From an uncultured Micrococcales bacterium (GTDB lineage Bacteria > Actinomycetota > Actinomycetes > Actinomycetales > Microbacteriaceae), in assembly GCA_903820955.1 (NCBI GenBank), contig CAIJJH010000058.1, forward strand, positions 1 through 14,517: a stretch of DNA of 14,517 nucleotides. Reading direction: 5' to 3'. The position numbers were made by a program, and so were the translations under genes. Below, in pieces: positions 6,275 through 14,410 of the stretch; the first letter of the stretch is position 1; each line of letters begins with the position of its first letter. The notes beneath the pieces are model-generated. The model saw only the letters and a list, made by a program, of their open reading frames with translations. It ran no database searches and had not been told where the DNA came from.

Positions 6275-8850
6275 TAGTCGCGGCCCGTTAGCTGCCAAGC
6301 GTCTTCGTCGCCGTCTTGGTCTTCATCGACGATTTCGGTGTCATCGATAACGTCGGCAGCGGTGCGCACGATCGGAGATGGGCTCACTCCAGGCTCACCC
6401 CTAAGCTGACCGAGGACCACCGCGAGTTCATCGGGCTGCACCAGTACATCTCGAGCCTTCGAGCCTTCGCTCGGGCCAACGATGTTGCGCGATTCGAGTA
6501 GATCCATCAGGCGACCGGCCTTGGCAAAACCGACTCGAAGCTTTCTCTGCAGCATCGAGGTCGAGCCGAATTGCGAAGAAACGATAAGTTCGGCAGCCGC
6601 CAGCAAGAGCTCTAGGTCGTCGCCGATGTCGGCGTCCACGTTCTTGGACTGCACCGGAGCCTCAACGTCGTTTCGGTATTCGGGGTTCATCTGACGCTTC
6701 ACGTGTTCGACGACCTTTTCGAGCTCGGCTTCGCTCAACCAAGCGCCCTGGACTCGAATTGGCTTGTTGGTGCCCATCGGCGAGAACAACGCGTCACCCT
6801 GGCCGATGAGCTTTTCGGCTCCGGGTTGGTCGAGGATCACGCGCGAATCGGTGAGCGAGGACACCGAGAAGGCCAGGCGGCTTGGAACGTTTGCCTTGAT
6901 CAAACCGGTGACCACGTCGACCGAAGGTCGCTGGGTTGCTAGAACCAGGTGGATACCCGAGGCGCGAGCGAGCTGAGTGATGCGAACGATCGAGTCTTCT
7001 ACCTCGCGGGGAGCAACGATCATCAGGTCGGCGAGCTCGTCGACCACGACGAGCAGGTAAGGGTAAGGCGTTAGGACGCGCTTCGAACCCTCGGGAACCC
7101 GAATGGTTCCGGCGACCACCGCGCGGTTGAAATCATCGACATGTTTGAAGCCGAAAGATGCGAGGTCGTCGTAGCGGGAATCCATCTCTTTGACCACCCA
7201 GGCCAGCGCTTCGGCGGCTTTTTTGGGGTTAGTGATAATCGGGGTAATCAGGTGCGGCACGCCCTGATAGGCGGCGAGTTCGACTCTCTTCGGGTCGATC
7301 AGCACCATGCGCACCTCGGCCGGCTTCGAACGCATGAGAATCGAGGTGATCATCGCGTTTACGAACGAAGACTTACCCGCGCCGGTTGCACCAGCGACCA
7401 AAAGGTGTGGCATCTTGGCAAGGTTCGCTACGACATAGCCACCCTCAACGTCTTTACCGATGCCAATGGTCAGCGGGTGGGCGCTAGCGGTGGCGACGCT
7501 GGAACGCAGGACGTCACCTAGCGAAACCGTCTCGCGGTCGACGTTTGGAATCTCGATACCGATCAGGGACTTGCCCGGGATCGGGGCGAGGATTCGCACC
7601 TCGTTGCTAGCGACGGCGTAGGACAAATTCTTCTCAAGCCTGGTGACTGCCTCTACCTTCACGCCGGGAGCCAGCTCAACCTCGTAGCGAGTTACCGTTG
7701 GCCCGCGAGAGAAACCGACAACCTTGGCGTCGACTTCAAATTCCTGGAAAACGCTTGTGATCGCCTGAGTGACAATAGCGTTTGCTTCGGTCTTGGCCTT
7801 TGGTGGGGTGCCGGGCGGCAGCATGGCTAGCGAAGGCAAGACGTATGCCTTGCTCGGCTTCACCGGCGCCGGCGCCGGCTCTGCCTCGATCAGTTCGGTT
7901 GGGGCATCGATTGACGCCGGAACTATATCGATTGGTTCGGTTTGATCCGAAACCGAGGTGTCTACCGATGGCACATCGGTTATCGGATCGTCGCCGAAAA
8001 GGTCGCTGAGGTCGTCCTCGAGAATTGGTGTTTCGTATGGCTCTTCGTCTTTGGCGTCCTTGTCGCGCCGCCACCAGGGCACCTTGGTGCCGTCATAGGC
8101 GTCGTGCAGCTCGGTCTGCTCGGGAGTATCGGCCTGAGCCTTAGGCTCATGAGCACCGAACATACTCGCCCAAAAAGCGCGAAGGCGCTTGGCGATTTTG
8201 TTCGGTGGCGTCTTGGTGAGAACCAACACCGACATCAAGGCAACGAGAACCATGAACGGCACAGCGCCCCAGATGGTCAGGTAGAGCGCCGGAACCGAAA
8301 TCAACCAGCCGAACATTCCGCCAGCCGCAGTAAAAGCCGTTGCAAAGTTTGGGTCGCTCGGCTGAGGTTGCGAACTAAAAAGATGGAATAACCCGGACGC
8401 GCTGGTCAGCAGTAGCGCCCAGCCCAAGAGGATTCGCCCTGTCGAATCGTTAATCGACGGCGGCTTGCGCATTAGGTATGTGGCGAGAACAACCATGATT
8501 ACCGGCAGAGCCAGAGCTACTCGACCGAAGAGCAACCCGAGGGTGTATTCGTGGAGCATCTGGGCCCAGTCAGCTTTGGCCTCAAACCAGACCAGCCAGG
8601 CGCCGATGACGCCGAGCAGGAAGATTGCGAACGGCAGGCCGTCGCTTCGTTCTTCTGCACTGGGCTTGTTTCGCATGTCGAAGCGAACGATGTAACCGAA
8701 GGCGTGCGCGAGCTTGGTGTAGATGCTGTTGCCTACCGAGCGATTCGATTCGATTCGCCTGGTGGGTTTGGTCTTCGGCTTCTGGGTGCGAGAAGTCGCC
8801 CGAGGCTTAGAAGTTGTGCCCCGGCGCTGAGTTGGTCTACGCGCGGCCAT
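6274..8850 (-). CDS. ftsK: DNA translocase FtsK/SpoIIIE
   Basis: FtsK is a septum-anchored, ATP-driven pump that moves chromosome ends out of the closing division site. The 858-residue protein has a Lys/Arg-rich cytoplasmic N-terminus (1-70), then four to five membrane helices at about 72-90, 104-127, 139-157 and 176-212. An acidic, Pro-rich linker follows (about 232-340, with an EPAPAPVKP stretch). The motor has Walker A GATGAGKS at 487-494 and Walker B LLVVVDE at about 599-605. A winged-helix gamma domain lies at about 745-805 ([32 protein letters not shown]), and a Asp/Glu-rich tail ends the protein. The ATG at 8850-8848 has no Shine-Dalgarno; TATCTT lies 6 nt before it. The linker is short compared with E. 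coli FtsK, as is usual outside Proteobacteria. Confidence 0.97.
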   Translation of the reverse strand: MAARRPTQRRGTTSKPRATSRTQKPKTKPTRRIESNRSVGNSIYTKLAHAFGYIVRFDMRNKPSAEERSDGLPFAIFLLGVIGAWLVWFEAKADWAQMLHEYTLGLLFGRVALALPVIMVVLATYLMRKPPSINDSTGRILLGWALLLTSASGLFHLFSSQPQPSDPNFATAFTAAGGMFGWLISVPALYLTIWGAVPFMVLVALMSVLVLTKTPPNKIAKRLRAFWASMFGAHEPKAQADTPEQTELHDAYDGTKVPWWRRDKDAKDEEPYETPILEDDLSDLFGDDPITDVPSVDTSVSDQTEPIDIVPASIDAPTELIEAEPAPAPVKPSKAYVLPSLAMLPPGTPPKAKTEANAIVTQAITSVFQEFEVDAKVVGFSRGPTVTRYEVELAPGVKVEAVTRLEKNLSYAVASNEVRILAPIPGKSLIGIEIPNVDRETVSLGDVLRSSVATASAHPLTIGIGKDVEGGYVVANLAKMPHLLVAGATGAGKSSFVNAMITSILMRSKPAEVRMVLIDPKRVELAAYQGVPHLITPIITNPKKAAEALAWVVKEMDSRYDDLASFGFKHVDDFNRAVVAGTIRVPEGSKRVLTPYPYLLVVVDELADLMIVAPREVEDSIVRITQLARASGIHLVLATQRPSVDVVTGLIKANVPSRLAFSVSSLTDSRVILDQPGAEKLIGQGDALFSPMGTNKPIRVQGAWLSEAELEKVVEHVKRQMNPEYRNDVEAPVQSKNVDADIGDDLELLLAAAELIVSSQFGSTSMLQRKLRVGFAKAGRLMDLLESRNIVGPSEGSKARDVLVQPDELAVVLGQLRGEPGVSPSPIVRTAADVIDDTEIVDEDQDGDEDAWQLTGRD

Positions 8851-8856
8851 GAGAAC

Positions 8857-8862
8857 AAGATA
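8857..8862 (-). promoter_or_regulatory. Candidate -10 of ftsK (leaderless)
   Basis: TATCTT on the minus strand ends 6 nt before the ftsK ATG, in the 40-bp gap after rnj. No Shine-Dalgarno is present, so initiation on a leaderless transcript is plausible. No clear -35 is seen. Confidence 0.4.
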
Positions 8863-8890
8863 TCAGCCACCACCCCCAAAAGAACGGAGG

Positions 8891-10564
8891 CTAGCCGACT
8901 ACCACCACGGGGATAATCATCGGACGTCGACGGTGCGCGCGGTTAACCCAGGTGCCGATTGTGCGCCTGATCACCTGTTGCAGAGCGTGCGGGTCGCTAA
9001 TTCCCTGACCGGCTGCCTCGGCGAGCGCTTTCGAAATCAGTGGCTTGACGTCGTCGAAGACGTGGTCTTCTTCGGCAAAAGCTCGCGCGCGAATCTCGGG
9101 GCCAACTATTACTCGCCCCTCCTTATCGACCACGCAGTAGATCGATATAAAGCCCTCTTCGGCTAGCACGCGACGGTCGTGCAGGTCGTCCTCGGTGATT
9201 TTGCCAACGGTCTTGCCATCGACAAACAGCAGACCGCACTCGACAGCGCCAACCACTTCGGCAATGCCATCGCGCAGGTCGATAACCCAGCCGTCCTCGG
9301 TGATCAGGACGCGCTCAGCAGAGATTCCGGTCTGTTCGGCAAGTTTTCCGTTGGCGATCAGGTGGCGGTATTCGCCGTGCACCGGCATGACGTTCTTAGG
9401 CTTCAGGATGTTGTAGCAGTAGAGCAGTTCGCCGGCAGCTGCGTGGCCAGAGACGTGAACCTTGGCGTTGCCCTTGTGAACCACGTTTGCACCCAGCTTG
9501 GTGAGACCGTCGATTACGCGATAGACCGCGTTCTCGTTACCCGGAATCAGCGAGGACGCCAGGATGACGGTGTCGCCCTCCCCCACCTCGATGTCGTGCT
9601 CGAGATTTGCCATACGTGAAAGGACGGCCATCGGCTCGCCCTGTGAACCGGTCGACATGTACACGATTTTCTCGGGTGGAACATCGCCCGCGCGCTTGTA
9701 GTCGATGAAGACTCCCTCGGGAACCTTGAGGTAACCCATCTGGCTGGCAATCTCCATGTTTCGAACCATCGAGCGACCCACCAGTGCAACCCTGCGACCA
9801 TTGGCGACCGCGGCGTCGATTACCTGCTGAACTCGGTGAACGTGGCTCGAGAACGAGGCGACGATCACCTTGCCGCGAGCGCGCGAAATCACGTTCTCGA
9901 TTACCGGGCCGATATCTTTTTCGAGCGGTGTGAAGCCTGGTACGTCGGCGTTGGTCGAGTCACACATGAACAGATCGAGACCCTCTTCGCCGATGCGCGC
10001 AAAGGCACGGAGGTCGGTCAGGCGCCCATCAAGCGGAATCTGGTCCATCTTGAAGTCACCCGTGTGCAGCACCGAGCCGGCAACGGTGCGAATGCAGACC
10101 GCGAGGGCGTCTGGGATCGAGTGGTTCACAGCGATGAATTCGAGGTTGAAGCCCGCCAATTGCTCGCGCTGCCCCTCGGCGACAACGAGTGTGTAAGGGG
10201 TGATTCGGTGCTCCTTGAGCTTCGCCTCGACAAACGCCAGCGTCAGCGCCGAGCCGAGCAGCGGAATGTCTTCACGCAGGCGCAGCAGGTAAGGAACCCC
10301 ACCGATGTGGTCTTCGTGGCCGTGGGTCAGCACGATGCCAACCACGTCACTCAAGCGGCTACGGATGTAGTCGAAGTCTGGCAAAATCACGTCAACGCCG
10401 GGCTGGTTTTCTTCTGGGAACAGCACACCGCAGTCGACGATCAGCAATTTGCCGTCGATTTCGAAGACGGTCATGTTGCGACCAATCTCGCCGATGCCAC
10501 CGAGTGGCACGATTCTTAGTGTTCCAGAGCGAAGCGCTGCTGGTTCGGGCAAGGTTAGAACCAT
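8891..10564 (-). CDS. rnj: Ribonuclease J
   Basis: RNase J is a metallo-beta-lactamase/beta-CASP nuclease with endo- and 5'-3' exonuclease activity in mRNA decay and rRNA maturation. The 557-residue protein has PLGGIGEIGRNM at about 20-31, the metal-binding HGHEDH at 81-86, further ligand motifs VNHSIPDA and LHTGDFKMD, and the beta-CASP motifs around STGSQGEPMA and VSGHAAAGEL, then PVHGEYRHL. The C-terminal part with GYLxFVDGKT-like sequence corresponds to the RNase J C-terminal domain. The ATG at 10564-10562 has AGGGGA (10574-10569) 4 nt before it, overlapping the dapA stop. It lies between dapA and ftsK, an order common in Actinobacteria. Confidence 0.97.
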   Translation of the reverse strand: MVLTLPEPAALRSGTLRIVPLGGIGEIGRNMTVFEIDGKLLIVDCGVLFPEENQPGVDVILPDFDYIRSRLSDVVGIVLTHGHEDHIGGVPYLLRLREDIPLLGSALTLAFVEAKLKEHRITPYTLVVAEGQREQLAGFNLEFIAVNHSIPDALAVCIRTVAGSVLHTGDFKMDQIPLDGRLTDLRAFARIGEEGLDLFMCDSTNADVPGFTPLEKDIGPVIENVISRARGKVIVASFSSHVHRVQQVIDAAVANGRRVALVGRSMVRNMEIASQMGYLKVPEGVFIDYKRAGDVPPEKIVYMSTGSQGEPMAVLSRMANLEHDIEVGEGDTVILASSLIPGNENAVYRVIDGLTKLGANVVHKGNAKVHVSGHAAAGELLYCYNILKPKNVMPVHGEYRHLIANGKLAEQTGISAERVLITEDGWVIDLRDGIAEVVGAVECGLLFVDGKTVGKITEDDLHDRRVLAEEGFISIYCVVDKEGRVIVGPEIRARAFAEEDHVFDDVKPLISKALAEAAGQGISDPHALQQVIRRTIGTWVNRAHRRRPMIIPVVVVG

Positions 10565-10572
10565 TGGTTCCC

Positions 10573-11550
10573 CTATCGGGTTGTGCCAGCCACCTTTGGC
10601 AGCGCGCCACCGGCGGCTGCATTGCGGTCTGGACGGAAGTTTTCGAATGACAGTCCGGTAATGTTACCGACCTTGTCGATGTCTGCCTCGATGTTGGCAG
10701 CCTCGGCTTCCTCTGGCCCTACCAGCGGAAGACGCACGCGTGGGCTGTCAATATGACCCAAGCCGTGTAGAACGTATTTTGCGGCCACCGTGCCAGGAAC
10801 GTGGTTCATAACGGCACGAACCAGGGGCTCGAGAGCGTTGTGCACCGTGAGGGCGTGGTGGAAGTCGTTTCGGTTGGTGGCATCAACCATTTCGCGGTAG
10901 GCGGCTGGCGAAACGTTTGCCGTTACGCCGATCAGCCCGGTCGCACCAATGGCGATGTGGGCGAGGACGTTTGAGTCGTCACCAGAGAAATAGAGCAGAC
11001 CGGTTTCATTCATCACTCGCGAAGCCTGCGCGAAGTCGCCCTTGGCATCTTTGACCGCGACGATGTTTGGGTGCTTTGCCGCACGAAGGATGGTCTCGTA
11101 AGCAATCGGGATCCCGGCGCGTCCAGGTATGTCGTAAAGAATTACCGGAAGGTCGGTTGCGTCTGCAATCAGACGAAAGTGGGTCAGGACTCCGGCCTGG
11201 GTTGGCTTGTTGTAATAGGGCGTGACGATCATGACGCCGTCGGCGCCGGCCTTTTCGCTGGCCTTGTAAAGCTGCATCGCGTGAGCGGTTTCGTTTGAGC
11301 CGCCACCGGTGATGATTTTGGCGCGACCGGCCGAGACCGACTTGCCGACCTCGACGAGCTTGATCTTTTCGGCGTCGGTAAGGGTCGAAGTTTCACCCGT
11401 GGTACCGGTAACCACGACGCCGTCGGCGCCGTTCGAGATCACGTAATCGATGTGCTTCTCGGTCGCAACCCAGTCGACTTCGCCTTCGGCGTTCATGGGC
11501 GTGACCAGCGCGACTAGCACTTGGCCAAATAGGTTCTTTTCTTGCGACAT
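10573..11550 (-). CDS. dapA: 4-hydroxy-tetrahydrodipicolinate synthase DapA
   Basis: DapA condenses pyruvate with aspartate semialdehyde, the first committed step of the lysine/diaminopimelate route whose later steps are dapB and dapF in this window. The 325-residue TIM-barrel protein has GTTGE at about 49-53, PYYNKP at 111-116, the catalytic LYDIPGR Tyr (139) and the Schiff-base Lys in AVKDAKGD (167). About 30 residues (VGNITGLSFENFRPDRN... to the end) extend beyond the usual C-terminal helix. The ATG at 11550-11548 follows thyX by 18 bp. AAGG about 9 nt upstream could act as a weak Shine-Dalgarno, and the same bases form TAAGGT, a possible -10 for a leaderless mRNA. Confidence 0.97.
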   Translation of the reverse strand: MSQEKNLFGQVLVALVTPMNAEGEVDWVATEKHIDYVISNGADGVVVTGTTGETSTLTDAEKIKLVEVGKSVSAGRAKIITGGGSNETAHAMQLYKASEKAGADGVMIVTPYYNKPTQAGVLTHFRLIADATDLPVILYDIPGRAGIPIAYETILRAAKHPNIVAVKDAKGDFAQASRVMNETGLLYFSGDDSNVLAHIAIGATGLIGVTANVSPAAYREMVDATNRNDFHHALTVHNALEPLVRAVMNHVPGTVAAKYVLHGLGHIDSPRVRLPLVGPEEAEAANIEADIDKVGNITGLSFENFRPDRNAAAGGALPKVAGTTR

Positions 11551-11557
11551 ACGACAA

Positions 11558-11563
11558 ACCTTA
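11558..11563 (-). promoter_or_regulatory. Candidate -10 of dapA (leaderless or weak SD)
   Basis: TAAGGT on the minus strand ends 7 nt before the dapA ATG. It could be a -10 hexamer or, through AAGG, a weak ribosome-binding site. The sequence alone does not decide. Confidence 0.3.
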
Positions 11564-11576
11564 CGGGGTTACGGGG
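11561..11576. repeat. Tandem 8-bp direct repeat at the thyX-dapA junction
   Basis: TTACGGGG occurs twice head to tail on the plus strand (CCCCGTAA twice on the minus). One copy supplies the thyX stop codon and the other the TAAGGT hexamer before dapA. Likely a small local duplication, or chance. Confidence 0.7.
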
Positions 11577-12303
11577 CTACGCGCCCGTGCTCATTGAAGG
11601 CGTCGAAGGTGTACGGCATGAGTTCTTTCCAGAAATCTTCCATCTTCTCGGCACACATTTCGATCTCGCGCTGTGGGAACGAAGGAAAGTGGGTACCTTC
11701 GCGCTTGGTTCTGAGGCTCAAGAAGTTCATGAGGGCACGGGCGTTCATGGTCACGTACATGCTCGAGTAGATGTTCAAAGGGAGCACGATACGGGCAACT
11801 TCGCGGGCGATGCCGGCTTCGAGCATGCGCTGGTAAGACTCGTATGACTCGGTCGAAGCCTTGCGCGACTCCTGCTCCACGAGCGCGATCTGCTCGGCGG
11901 TGCCTGGCAAAAACTCGTAGTGGCCGGTCTTGCCAACCTGAATCAGGTTGCGCTCCGGGCCCGGCACGTAGAACACAGGGCTGAGCTCCTTGTAACGACC
12001 AGATTCTTCGTTGTAGGAGGCGATGCGGTGCCTCTGAAACTCGCGGAACACGAAGATCGGTGCCTGAACGTAAAAAGTCATCGAGTTGTGCTCGAACGGC
12101 GAACCGTGACGGTCGCGCATCAGGTAGTTGATGAGTCCCCTGCTCTTTTTCTCATCGTCGGCAGCATCGGTTTGAGCAGCCGCAGACTCCAGGGTCTGCT
12201 CGCCCTGGGTAGATACGCGGGCGGCGAAGAGCACGTCGCTGTCGGCTGCTGATGAGCGGACAAGCTCGACGGTTACATCGCTACGAAAAATAATTTCAGA
12301 CAC
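11569..12303 (-). CDS. thyX: FAD-dependent thymidylate synthase ThyX
   Basis: ThyX makes dTMP from dUMP with methylene-tetrahydrofolate, FAD and NADPH. The 244-residue protein shows the diagnostic ThyX motif RHRxxSxNExSxRY as RHRIASYNEESGRY at 91-104. HGSPFEHNSMTFYVQAPIFV precedes it, and LSLRTKREGTHFPSFPQREI closes the substrate site near the C-terminus. The start is GTG at 12303-12301 (MSEIIFRSD). It has no Shine-Dalgarno but TAAGAT ends 6 nt before it, so the mRNA is probably leaderless. It is first in the minus-strand series thyX-dapA-rnj, and diverges from the thioredoxin operon across 80 bp. Confidence 0.97.
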   Translation of the reverse strand: MSEIIFRSDVTVELVRSSAADSDVLFAARVSTQGEQTLESAAAQTDAADDEKKSRGLINYLMRDRHGSPFEHNSMTFYVQAPIFVFREFQRHRIASYNEESGRYKELSPVFYVPGPERNLIQVGKTGHYEFLPGTAEQIALVEQESRKASTESYESYQRMLEAGIAREVARIVLPLNIYSSMYVTMNARALMNFLSLRTKREGTHFPSFPQREIEMCAEKMEDFWKELMPYTFDAFNEHGRVAP

Positions 12304-12309
12304 CCGTAA

Positions 12310-12315
12310 ATCTTA
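12310..12315 (-). promoter_or_regulatory. Candidate -10 of thyX (leaderless)
   Basis: TAAGAT on the minus strand ends 6 nt before the GTG start of thyX, so transcription would begin at or next to the start codon. The -35 region shows no TTGACA-like hexamer, a common situation in actinobacterial promoters. Confidence 0.5.
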
Positions 12316-12371
12316 CCGAAAGAGGTGGCGTAAGAAACTGAAACACAGGCAAAGAGCACCGAGTCGCAATC

Positions 12372-12377
12372 TAGCCT
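12372..12377 (+). promoter_or_regulatory. Candidate -10 of the thioredoxin-DUF4395 operon (leaderless)
   Basis: TAGCCT ends 6 nt before the ATG at 12384. This is the same geometry as the divergent thyX promoter and there is no Shine-Dalgarno. No good -35 is seen. Confidence 0.45.
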
Positions 12378-12383
12378 TGAAAC

Positions 12384-12827
12384 ATGCCCGCAGAATTCCG
12401 CCTTAACCTCGTCTTTGGTTTGATCGCGCTCGCGGCCGGCTTAGGTCTCTTTTGGCGAAACAGAACTGGCCGCGCTAAAGCAATTGACCGCGGCGAAATA
12501 GTCGACCTGAATCGCCTTCAAGCCACCAAGGCTGGTTTGCCGGTTACGGCCTTCGGCAAGCGCGTCACCTTTTTGCAATTCTCTAGTGAAACCTGCTCCA
12601 CCTGCAAACAAACCGCCAGACTGCTGGAAGAACTTGAACAAACCGCCGAAGACGTGCTTCACGTCGAGGTGGACATAACCAACCGGCTCGACCTCGCCAA
12701 GAAGTTCCACGTGATCCAAACTCCCACCACTCTGGTACTCGACCACACCGGTCGGGTCACCTCGAGAATCGGTGGCGCACCAAAACAATCGACCATCGAT
12801 CAACAGCTAGGAAGCTTCGCAATATAA
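12384..12827 (+). CDS. Membrane-anchored thioredoxin-family protein
   Basis: A 147-residue protein with one N-terminal membrane helix (about 8-24, LVFGLIALAAGLGLFW) followed by a basic stretch (RNRTGRAK), then a thioredoxin fold. The active site is CSTC (71-74) in SSETCSTCKQTARLLEEL, and the cis-proline is in QTPTTLVLD (Pro114). It should reduce or exchange disulfides of a partner. By the positive-inside rule the basic residues after the helix would put the thioredoxin domain on the cytoplasmic side, which is inference. Its stop shares one base with the DUF4395 start (TAATG). Such thioredoxin-DUF4395 pairs recur in Actinobacteria, to my knowledge without a defined function. The ATG lacks a Shine-Dalgarno. 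Confidence 0.85.
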   Translation: MPAEFRLNLVFGLIALAAGLGLFWRNRTGRAKAIDRGEIVDLNRLQATKAGLPVTAFGKRVTFLQFSSETCSTCKQTARLLEELEQTAEDVLHVEVDITNRLDLAKKFHVIQTPTTLVLDHTGRVTSRIGGAPKQSTIDQQLGSFAI

Positions 12828-13279
12828 TGAGTACCCCCATCGACCCCCGTGGACCGCGCTTCGGCGCCGCCATCACCGCCACCCTTCTAGCCCTTGACGT
12901 TTATCTCGGTTTGGACGCCTCCACGCTCGGTGCAGCTCATGTGCTGCTCGGCGTAATCACAGTCGGGTTCCTTTGGGGTGCGCTTCGCGGCCCAGCAAAC
13001 CACCCATACGGCTACCTGTTCAAGACACTGGTTCGACCGCGACTAGCGGCCCCAAAGGAACTCGAAGATTCGGCGGCGCCTCAGTTTGCCCAGCTGGTTG
13101 GACTATTGGTTGCCGGAACCGGTTTTGTGCTCGGAATCTTCGGCTTCTCGGCCGGAATACCCTTGGCGGCAGCAGCGGCCTTCATTGCAGCCTTCCTAAA
13201 CGCGGCCTTCGATTACTGCCTCGGCTGCCAGATCTACCTGGGGCTAAAGCGGGCGAGGGTTATTCGCTGGAAAGTTTGA
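12827..13279 (+). CDS. DUF4395 integral membrane protein
   Basis: A 150-residue protein of the DUF4395 family, unknown function. It opens with the family's IDPRGPRFGAAITA, has about four hydrophobic segments (near 14-30, 35-52, 87-107 and 110-128) and ends with the signature FDYCLGCQIYLGL. The latter holds a CxxC (Cys131, Cys134) next to the last membrane helix and a basic C-terminus (KRARVIRWK). The conserved CLGC and the thioredoxin encoded one base upstream suggest a redox pair, which is inference. Its ATG overlaps the thioredoxin stop, with AGGAAG about 12 nt upstream. Its last 20 bp overlap the 3' end of the minus-strand TPR gene. Confidence 0.88.
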   Translation: MSTPIDPRGPRFGAAITATLLALDVYLGLDASTLGAAHVLLGVITVGFLWGALRGPANHPYGYLFKTLVRPRLAAPKELEDSAAPQFAQLVGLLVAGTGFVLGIFGFSAGIPLAAAAAFIAAFLNAAFDYCLGCQIYLGLKRARVIRWKV

Positions 13280-13700
13280 TTGCCTGTTGCATCGCCTTGC
13301 GAGCGCGGGCTCTGTCTCCTGCGGCGTCGTAGGCCAGCGAAAGATTGAACCAAGAATGCCAGTCCTCAGGCTTAGCCTCGGCTCTTGCCTTGAACTCCTG
13401 AAACACTTTGTCGGCGCTTTCGCGAATCGGGCGACCGCTCGGGCGCAGTTCGAGCTCGAAAAGCGGCCAGGTGCCTTCGCTTTCGACCCGTTTGGTCAGG
13501 CGTTCGACCTGGGCTCCGAAGCGAAACTCGCGAATGATAGCCCAGACGCCTAGGGCCGGGAAGACTAGGACTAGAAAGCCCATGGCCTTGCCAATTGGCG
13601 ATACGGCGCCGAGCATGGCAACACCGAACTGACCGAGGACGACCAGGTAGACGAGGGTTAGAACAGCGGTGAGAATCGCGCCGACTTTGGCTCGTTGCAT
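13260..13700 (-). CDS. Small membrane-anchored TPR protein
   Basis: A 146-residue protein with two predicted membrane helices (about 8-30 and 38-56), a charged connector, and one to one-and-a-half tetratricopeptide repeats at about 111-144 (PEDWHSWFNLSLAYDAAGDRARARKAMQQAI). The W-x-x-L-x-x-A-Y and A-x-x-A-I pattern is typical of TPR. TPRs bind partner proteins, but the partner is unknown. The ATG at 13700-13698 follows the dapB stop after 2 bp without Shine-Dalgarno, so it should be co-translated with dapB. Its 3' end overlaps that of DUF4395 on the opposite strand. I do not recognise a named family beyond TPR. Confidence 0.78.
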   Translation of the reverse strand: MQRAKVGAILTAVLTLVYLVVLGQFGVAMLGAVSPIGKAMGFLVLVFPALGVWAIIREFRFGAQVERLTKRVESEGTWPLFELELRPSGRPIRESADKVFQEFKARAEAKPEDWHSWFNLSLAYDAAGDRARARKAMQQAIKLSSE

Positions 13701-13702
13701 TC

Positions 13703-14404
13703 TTAGAGAACCGACTCGAGCCCAACGTGCACGCCGGTTGCACCCAGCGCGAACCGGATGCTCGCGAGGATTCCGGCGCTGTAGGCGCCCACTGAGGACG
13801 CCTCGTGGCTGATGGTGAGCAGTTCGCTCTCGCCACCGAGAAGCACGCTCTGCTTGGCTATTGCGCCCTCTAGGCGCAGGCTGTGGATCGGCACGCCGGC
13901 GACGATTTCGCCGCGGGCCTCCTGCCCAACTCCCGGGATCAGTGGAGTGTTGCCACGACTGGCCGCAATCTGCTCGGCGGTGCGAACAGCGGTGCCAGAA
14001 GGCGAATCAACCTTGCCGGCGTGGTGGGTTTCGACGATTTCGATCGAGTCAAAGAATTTGGCTGCTTCGGCGGCAAAACGACTAGCCAGCATCGAGCCGA
14101 CCGAGAAATTCGGGATTACAACAACGGCACTGCCGTTGGCGTCAAGGGACGAAAGCTTTTGAGCCGACCAACCGCTGGTGCCAACCACGATTGGAATCGA
14201 ATTGGCCTGGGCGAAGGCGACAACCTCGGTGCTGACGTCTAGCCGAGTCACGTCGAAGATGGCGTCTGCGCCAAGTGCGCTGGTGAGCTCGCTCTTCGAA
14301 TCGAGAGTGGCAAACACGCTGAGGTCGGCAGAGTCTGCAATCAGCTCGAGCGCGAGCTTGCCCATGCGCCCTGTAGCGCCTACGACTGCAATCTTTTTGG
14401 TCAC
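13703..14404 (-). CDS. dapB: 4-hydroxy-tetrahydrodipicolinate reductase DapB
   Basis: DapB reduces the DapA product with NAD(P)H, the second step of the diaminopimelate pathway. The 233-residue protein is slightly short for the family but complete. It has the dinucleotide-binding VVGATGRMGKLALELI near the N-terminus, GTSGWSAQKL, the NFSVGSMLA segment, the catalytic ETHHAGKVDSPSGTAV motif (His-His and Lys), and a C-terminal sheet with LRLEGAIAKQSVLLGGESELL. The start is GTG at 14404-14402, 9 bp after the M16 peptidase stop. No Shine-Dalgarno is seen, but TAACCT ends 6 nt before the GTG. The TPR gene follows after 2 bp. Confidence 0.97.
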   Translation of the reverse strand: MTKKIAVVGATGRMGKLALELIADSADLSVFATLDSKSELTSALGADAIFDVTRLDVSTEVVAFAQANSIPIVVGTSGWSAQKLSSLDANGSAVVVIPNFSVGSMLASRFAAEAAKFFDSIEIVETHHAGKVDSPSGTAVRTAEQIAASRGNTPLIPGVGQEARGEIVAGVPIHSLRLEGAIAKQSVLLGGESELLTISHEASSVGAYSAGILASIRFALGATGVHVGLESVL

Positions 14405-14410
14405 GTAACT

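Noticed and set aside
6275..6298. TTG start for pgsA at 6298
   Set aside because: It would add eight residues inside ftsK. The ATG at 6274 overlaps the ftsK stop and begins at the conserved segment.
7862..7879. GC-rich repeat of GCCGGC units
   Set aside because: It encodes the Ala-Pro run of the FtsK linker, so protein composition explains it.
9836..10519. Open frame of 227 codons on the plus strand, antisense to rnj
   Set aside because: Fully inside the RNase J catalytic region, no family features, and a composition expected from the reverse of a biased coding frame.
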